Source of the DNA: an uncultured Treponema sp.
GTDB taxonomy: Bacteria; Spirochaetota; Spirochaetia; Treponematales; Treponemataceae
DNA length: 64,000 bases
Direction: 5' to 3'
Assembly: GCA_946186185.1 (NCBI GenBank)
Contig: CAMHMJ010000006.1
Location: forward strand, 1 to 64,000
The number at the start of each line of letters is the position of its first letter. Positions within the stretch are counted from its first letter, which is position 1. Below, in pieces: positions 63,851-64,000 of the stretch. The position numbers and the translations under genes were made by a program. The notes under the pieces are model-generated. The model saw only the letters and a program-made list of their open reading frames with translations. It was not told where the DNA came from and did not search any database.

Positions 63851-64000
63851 AAAATTGGCTCTCAGCGGGAACCCTGTTTGAAAAAACGGCAGTACCGCTT
63901 CGCGGTGGCTGAGTGTTTTTCCTAACGGGTAGTCACGAGTCGCTCCACAAGTGCCAATGCAAGCATTGTCATTTGCTCCGCTTTGTCGTGCCTTCCAAAC
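63851..64000. repeat. Family A foldback element, long form (copy 3, cut by window end)
   Basis: It begins AAAATTGGCTCTCAGCGGGA (63851-63870) and runs to the window end in reverse orientation to copies 1 and 2. It shows the inverted outer arm, the ACCGC-TTC-GCGGT hairpin, and the internal segment with ACAAGTGCCAATGCAAGCATTG and the GACAAAGCGG-complement seen in copy 2. About 20 bp of the far arm lies beyond the window. It is upstream of fmt. Confidence 0.85.

Overview
The window is bacterial and almost certainly from a non-pallidum Treponema or a close spirochaete relative. Four things support this. EF-Tu carries the spirochaete-like APDSVMPQ sequence and tuf sits directly upstream of rpsJ. 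RpoB has Asn instead of Ser in the rifampicin pocket. The gene neighbourhoods are secY-rpmJ-rpsM-rpsK-rpoA-rplQ and fmt-PASTA-aroDE. PolA is about 1000 residues. Codon use looks homogeneous across the window, and there is no phage, IS element or CRISPR array.

Layout. Positions 1-11278 hold a partial tRNA-Trp, then secE-nusG-rplK-rplA-rplJ-rplL and rpoB-rpoC. Positions 11528-27736 hold rpsL-rpsG, tuf and one long S10-spc-alpha ribosomal block ending with rpoA, rplQ and a small zinc-ribbon protein. Genes often found in this block elsewhere (fusA, adk, map, infA, rpsD) are absent. Several intergenic stretches (before rplK, between rplJ and rplL, before rpoB, tuf, rpsJ, rplC and rpmJ) contain strong hairpins that look like ribosomal-protein leader elements.

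From 27.8 kb onward the window is a mosaic of short housekeeping units on both strands. The plus strand carries a branched-chain amino-acid binding lipoprotein, a PARG-like macrodomain protein, single-chain purL, a thioredoxin-fold lipoprotein, two CNNM/CorC-like membrane proteins, an RluA pseudouridine synthase, pepF and a membrane GGDEF protein. The minus strand then carries acyl-CoA synthetase, polA and coaE. The plus strand resumes with a ClpP-like protease, a UPF0158-GNAT fusion, a stand-alone DbpA-type RNA-binding protein and a metallo-beta-lactamase-fold hydrolase. The minus strand has a lipoprotein, a metallophosphoesterase and an AGCS symporter under a glycine riboswitch. A plus-strand degenerate-GGDEF/EAL protein follows. 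The right end is a minus-strand run: fmt, PASTA protein, aroDE, rpiA and a second RluA-type enzyme.

Three patterns stand out. First, seven genes have a -10 hexamer exactly 6 nt upstream of the ATG and no Shine-Dalgarno sequence, so they are probably leaderless. Second, two families of short foldback elements with CAAAAYTGGC-type ends lie between genes, with three copies of each family, some partial. Third, several enzymes show altered signature residues: the shikimate dehydrogenase half of AroDE, the CoaE P-loop, the PARG signature and the GGDEF domains. Everything here is read by eye from sequence. Family names rest on motifs and length, and no alignment or database search was run.
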